Source of the DNA: Rs1 sp038900335
GTDB taxonomy: Bacteria; Pseudomonadota; Gammaproteobacteria; Pseudomonadales; Balneatricaceae
NCBI GenBank assembly: GCA_038900335.1
Contig: JBBMRB010000002.1
Coordinates: forward strand, 1 to 64,000
Direction of reading: 5' to 3'
DNA length: 64,000 nucleotides
Shown here piece by piece: positions 61,139-64,000 of the stretch. Position numbers and translations under genes: made by a program. The number at the start of each line of letters is the position of its first letter. Positions within the stretch are counted from its first letter, which is position 1. The notes under the pieces are model-generated. The model had not been told where the DNA came from, made no database searches, and saw only the letters and a list, made by a program, of their open reading frames with translations.

Positions 61139-61594
61139 TTACTCTTCTTTTAAGGTTGTAATGCTTAACTTACTAAAGCCTAATTGCCCTGCCACATCCA
61201 TTGCTGTCACAACATATTGGTGAGCTGTTTGGGCATCAGCGGTAATGGTTAAGCTGGGAGTCACCTCATTTTTTTCGCTAGTCTCAATATTTTTAGCAGA
61301 CTCTAATGCATTATTGAGCACTTCGCTTAGCGCTGCTTTTAAAGAGGCTATATCATTATCTATTAAAGGTTTATCATTAACTTTATAAACCCCATCAGCA
61401 TCGATGATCACTTCAACATGCTGTCTTTTAGTCACTTGCTGGCCTATTTCTGATTTAGGCAAGCTCAAACCTAGGCGTGAGTCTTTAGTAAATGTCGTGG
61501 TTACCATAAAGAAGATAAGTAATAAAAAAATAACATCGATTAAAGGCATCAAATTTAAATCAATATCTTCTCTTGCCCTGCGCTGAAATTTCAT
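61139..61594 (-). CDS. exbD: ExbD/TolR family biopolymer transport protein
   Basis: ExbD is the single-pass partner of ExbB that uses the proton motive force. The 151 residues begin MKFQRRAREDIDLNLMPLIDVIFLLLIFFMV, with the functional aspartate in the helix segment LIDV. A small periplasmic domain follows. An upstream ATG at 61618 would overlap exbB by 20 bases. The ATG at 61594 has an AAGAAGGCG site and is 4 bases past the exbB stop codon, so I chose it. Without a tonB gene here, its role may be in lipid or LPS-related transport rather than siderophore uptake. Confidence 0.92.
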   Translation of the reverse strand: MKFQRRAREDIDLNLMPLIDVIFLLLIFFMVTTTFTKDSRLGLSLPKSEIGQQVTKRQHVEVIIDADGVYKVNDKPLIDNDIASLKAALSEVLNNALESAKNIETSEKNEVTPSLTITADAQTAHQYVVTAMDVAGQLGFSKLSITTLKEE

Positions 61595-61598
61595 TGTT

Positions 61599-62216
61599 TT
61601 AAACGCCTTCTTGGCCATGGAAACGATCGACTAAGTGAATGGCTTCTTGCTCCATTTCAACGACTAACGTATCAACTTTACGATGAAAATAGCGATGACA
61701 GATCAACGTCGGTATAGCGATACCCATCCCGACAGCGGTGGTAATTAATGCCTCTGAAATTCCACCTGCTAATACCGTTGTATTACCGCTGCCATCTAGC
61801 ATAATAGCGGTAAACACCTTAATCATACCAATAACGGTGCCTAACAATCCTAACAGTGGCGCTATTGCTGCTATAGTGCCTAGTGCGGACAAATTACGCT
61901 CTAAATCATGAACAACACCTGTCGCGCTCTCTTGAATACTTTCTTGCATTCGCTGCCTAGATAACGAAGCCTTTAACAAACCAGAAACAATAATGGCACC
62001 GAGCGAGCTTGACTCTTTGATCTCTTTCATACGCTCAGCATTGAGCTGGTCACTTTCCATCCATAACAACACGCTCGATAACAAATCTTTAGGCATTACC
62101 GCGCTTTTTCTTAAACTCAGACCTCGCTCTAAACTAATGGCTAAAGATAATACAGAACACACGACAAGTGGGAGCATTAACCAGCCCCCAGACATTAAAA
62201 CTTCTAACACAGACAT
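61599..62216 (-). CDS. exbB: ExbB/TolQ/MotA family proton channel protein
   Basis: This 205-residue protein has three membrane helices. Conserved segments are SGGWLMLPLVVCSVLSLAISLERGL near the start, NLSALGTIAAIAPLLGLLGTVIGMIKVF (about residues 117-145) and ISEALITTAVGMGIAIPTLICHRYF. ExbB forms a proton channel with ExbD. The frame opens at a TTG at 62255, but the ATG at 62216 directly after AAAGGGG fits the family start MSVLEVLMSGG. The same gene order upstream of lpxK is found in Pseudomonas. Confidence 0.94.
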   Translation of the reverse strand: MSVLEVLMSGGWLMLPLVVCSVLSLAISLERGLSLRKSAVMPKDLLSSVLLWMESDQLNAERMKEIKESSSLGAIIVSGLLKASLSRQRMQESIQESATGVVHDLERNLSALGTIAAIAPLLGLLGTVIGMIKVFTAIMLDGSGNTTVLAGGISEALITTAVGMGIAIPTLICHRYFHRKVDTLVVEMEQEAIHLVDRFHGQEGV

Positions 62217-62317
62217 CCCCTTTAAAACTGTATTAAGCAACCTTACAATGACCAATAGTATAATGATTTTAAACTACTTTAGCCTACTTAAAGCAAAAAA
62301 AACCACAAAAAAATTAA

Positions 62318-64000
62318 TTACCACCAATAACGCTTAGCCGTGTCACGATAGCTACTGATATCACAGCCTTGATGAGTTGATGTTATATTGATAGAGCCTT
62401 GTAAATCAGTCCTATAGACAGCAATGTTTTGTTTTTCAAGCCTAGCTAATACCGCGTGATGAGGGTGTCCATATCTATTTTGATAGCCATTGCTAATGAC
62501 GGCGTAATCAAAAGGTTGCGATTGCAAAAAGGCATGACTCGTTGAGGTATTGCTGCCGTGATGGCCAACGATCAAGACAGTCGATAAAGCAGGCTGCTGT
62601 GTTGGCAATAATGTGAGTTCTATTTCTTTTTCAGCATCGGCCATAATCAATATTTTACAAAACTGATTCGTCAACTCTAAGACACACGATGTATTATTTG
62701 TATTAGTGTTGTCTAATGTCACGCGCTGGCGATATTTGAATGACACGCCATCCCATTGCCAAACTCTGCCGCTAATACACTTGTTAGGGCCTATTTTAAC
62801 CTGCTCACCTATATCACTATCTAATCTATCTATTTGCAACAAGCTCTGAGCGGCCTTGAGCCCGCCACTGTGATCATTATCAACATGGCTGATCGTTAGC
62901 AGGTCTATATTTTTCACTGAATGCTTTGCTAGGTAAGGCTTTACTACAGCATCAAAATAGTTAAAACCACCAAAACCTGCGCCTGTATCAAAAAGTAATC
63001 GATGTTTTGCTGTACTGGCATATACAGCCAAACCCTGGCCTACATTAAATACTGTAAGCTGAAAATGCGGAGCATTGAGCACATTCAAATTTGCAGGATA
63101 GAAAACAAGGCTCCACACACATAAACTAATAACTTTTATTCTTCGCCTACTAGGCAGCATCAAACTAAGACAAGCTAACGCGACAACAACAATGACAAAA
63201 GTTGACACGTTATCGACCGCCACCACAAAGTTACTAGCAAAACCATCTATTTGATTAAGAACACGCCAGAACCAATCGATAACAAATGCCAGGCCACTGA
63301 GTAAAAAATGCCAATCTAAATAACTAAAAACCAAAGCGACTGGTAAAACCATCAAGATCATACTCATTAAACTAATAGCGAAGAGATTGACCAGCGGTGA
63401 TATAAAGGACATTTGTTGAAAAAACAATAACAATACCGGTAATAATGCTAACCATACCCATAGCTGACTTTTAATAATGACTCGCCACTTATAATTTTTT
63501 GCGCGATAATGTTGTAATAGAATCAAGCTAGCAACCGCTGAAAATGACAGCCACAGACCTGGTTCAACAACACTTAAGGGCTGCAGTAAAACAACCGCGG
63601 TTAAAGCGAACCACCAACGCTGCCAGACACTGACAGAGCTACTTAAGAAACGTCCAAAAATCAACACAAAAGCCATTAACCATGCTCGCTGTGTCGACAG
63701 GCCAGCGCCTGCTAATAACATGTAATTAAAACTGAGTATTAGTGCCCCAATATCCGGTAAATAAAGCAGTGAATAAGGGTAATGTAACTTGGTAAAAAGA
63801 ATACGTATAACGAAGAACAACCACCAACCAATGACGACCATCAAGCCAATATGTAAACCACTGACCACGAACAGATGTACAGTGCCGCTATGGCGCATCT
63901 GCTGCCACTGCTGATCGTTAAATTGCGACTTGTTGCCTAACACTAATGCCTGCAATGTCGCTTTGCTTTGCTCACTAATCGGCAATTGATTTAGCCACTC
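62318..64000 (-). CDS. comEC: DNA internalization-related competence protein ComEC (partial, 5' end outside window)
   Basis: ComEC is the inner-membrane channel for single-stranded DNA uptake. The frame is open to the right edge, so only the last 560 or so residues are seen. They begin in the competence domain (MRHSGTVHLFVVSGLHIGLMVVIGWWLFF) and include many membrane helices. The C-terminal metallo-beta-lactamase domain has TISHVDNDHSGG and VGHHGSNTSTSHAF. The missing part should hold the N-terminal helices and OB fold. The TTG at 63985 is merely internal, because the reading frame continues past it. Confidence 0.93.
   Translation of the reverse strand, partial: EWLNQLPISEQSKATLQALVLGNKSQFNDQQWQQMRHSGTVHLFVVSGLHIGLMVVIGWWLFFVIRILFTKLHYPYSLLYLPDIGALILSFNYMLLAGAGLSTQRAWLMAFVLIFGRFLSSSVSVWQRWWFALTAVVLLQPLSVVEPGLWLSFSAVASLILLQHYRAKNYKWRVIIKSQLWVWLALLPVLLLFFQQMSFISPLVNLFAISLMSMILMVLPVALVFSYLDWHFLLSGLAFVIDWFWRVLNQIDGFASNFVVAVDNVSTFVIVVVALACLSLMLPSRRRIKVISLCVWSLVFYPANLNVLNAPHFQLTVFNVGQGLAVYASTAKHRLLFDTGAGFGGFNYFDAVVKPYLAKHSVKNIDLLTISHVDNDHSGGLKAAQSLLQIDRLDSDIGEQVKIGPNKCISGRVWQWDGVSFKYRQRVTLDNTNTNNTSCVLELTNQFCKILIMADAEKEIELTLLPTQQPALSTVLIVGHHGSNTSTSHAFLQSQPFDYAVISNGYQNRYGHPHHAVLARLEKQNIAVYRTDLQGSINITSTHQGCDISSYRDTAKRYWW

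Noticed and set aside
62217..62255. TTG start extending ExbB upstream
   Set aside because: The ATG at 62216 follows an AAAGGGG ribosome site and gives the normal ExbB N-terminus.

Overview
This is a 64 kb stretch of an AT-rich gammaproteobacterial chromosome. No phage, insertion sequence, integrase, tRNA, rRNA or CRISPR array is visible. Gene content and order (comEC-exbB-exbD-lpxK-ycaR-kdsB; leuC-leuD-leuB; two asd paralogues next to fimV; a 1611-residue NAD-glutamate dehydrogenase; astA) resemble Pseudomonas and related marine orders (Pseudomonadales/Cellvibrionales-like). Genus cannot be decided from the sequence alone.

Left part (1-24.5 kb): the 5' portion of fimV runs off the left edge inside a 12-residue acidic repeat. 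Two aspartate-semialdehyde dehydrogenase paralogues follow, then ychJ, an sbcD-sbcC operon led by a small secreted protein gene, cvfB, a DUF445 membrane protein, a REC-DUF3369 response regulator without an output domain, a PerM-type transporter, tusA, a BepA-like protease and a DEAD-box helicase. Next come leuCDB with a divergent LysR regulator and a second DEAD-box helicase (RhlE). The block from ychJ to the first helicase separates leuB from asd, which are neighbours in Pseudomonas.

Middle (24.7-42.9 kb): NAD-glutamate dehydrogenase, a solitary batD, a DUF454 protein, a dipeptide ABC transporter (dppA, dppB, dppC and a fused dppD-dppF ATPase), two bacterioferritin genes with complementary active-site losses, a divergent 58-residue bacterioferritin-associated ferredoxin under a likely Fur box, an alanine/sodium symporter and an M24 peptidase.

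The most interesting region (43.1-48.7 kb) is a tight eight-gene operon: YjfI (DUF2170), a PspA-like protein, a two-TM potassium channel with an RCK domain, YjfK (DUF2491), YjfL (DUF350), a YgiB lipoprotein, a YgiC/glutathionylspermidine-synthase-type ATP-grasp ligase and a rhomboid protease. It looks like an expanded form of the E. coli yjfIJKLMC cluster, with ion-channel and intramembrane-protease genes added. A membrane-stress or envelope-modification role is plausible, but the chemistry is unknown.

Right part (48.8-64 kb): a glycerol-3-phosphate/glycerophosphodiester uptake operon (ugpBAEC, ugpQ, a GlpR-like DeoR regulator and a HAD phosphatase). Upstream of it are an array of PhoB-type half-sites at exact 11-bp period and a tandem GlpR-like operator, suggesting dual phosphate and glycerol-3-phosphate control. 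Then come an unrecognised anchored protein, an Lrp/AsnC regulator divergent from a solitary astA, and the kdsB-ycaR-lpxK-exbD-exbB-comEC cluster, with comEC cut by the right edge.
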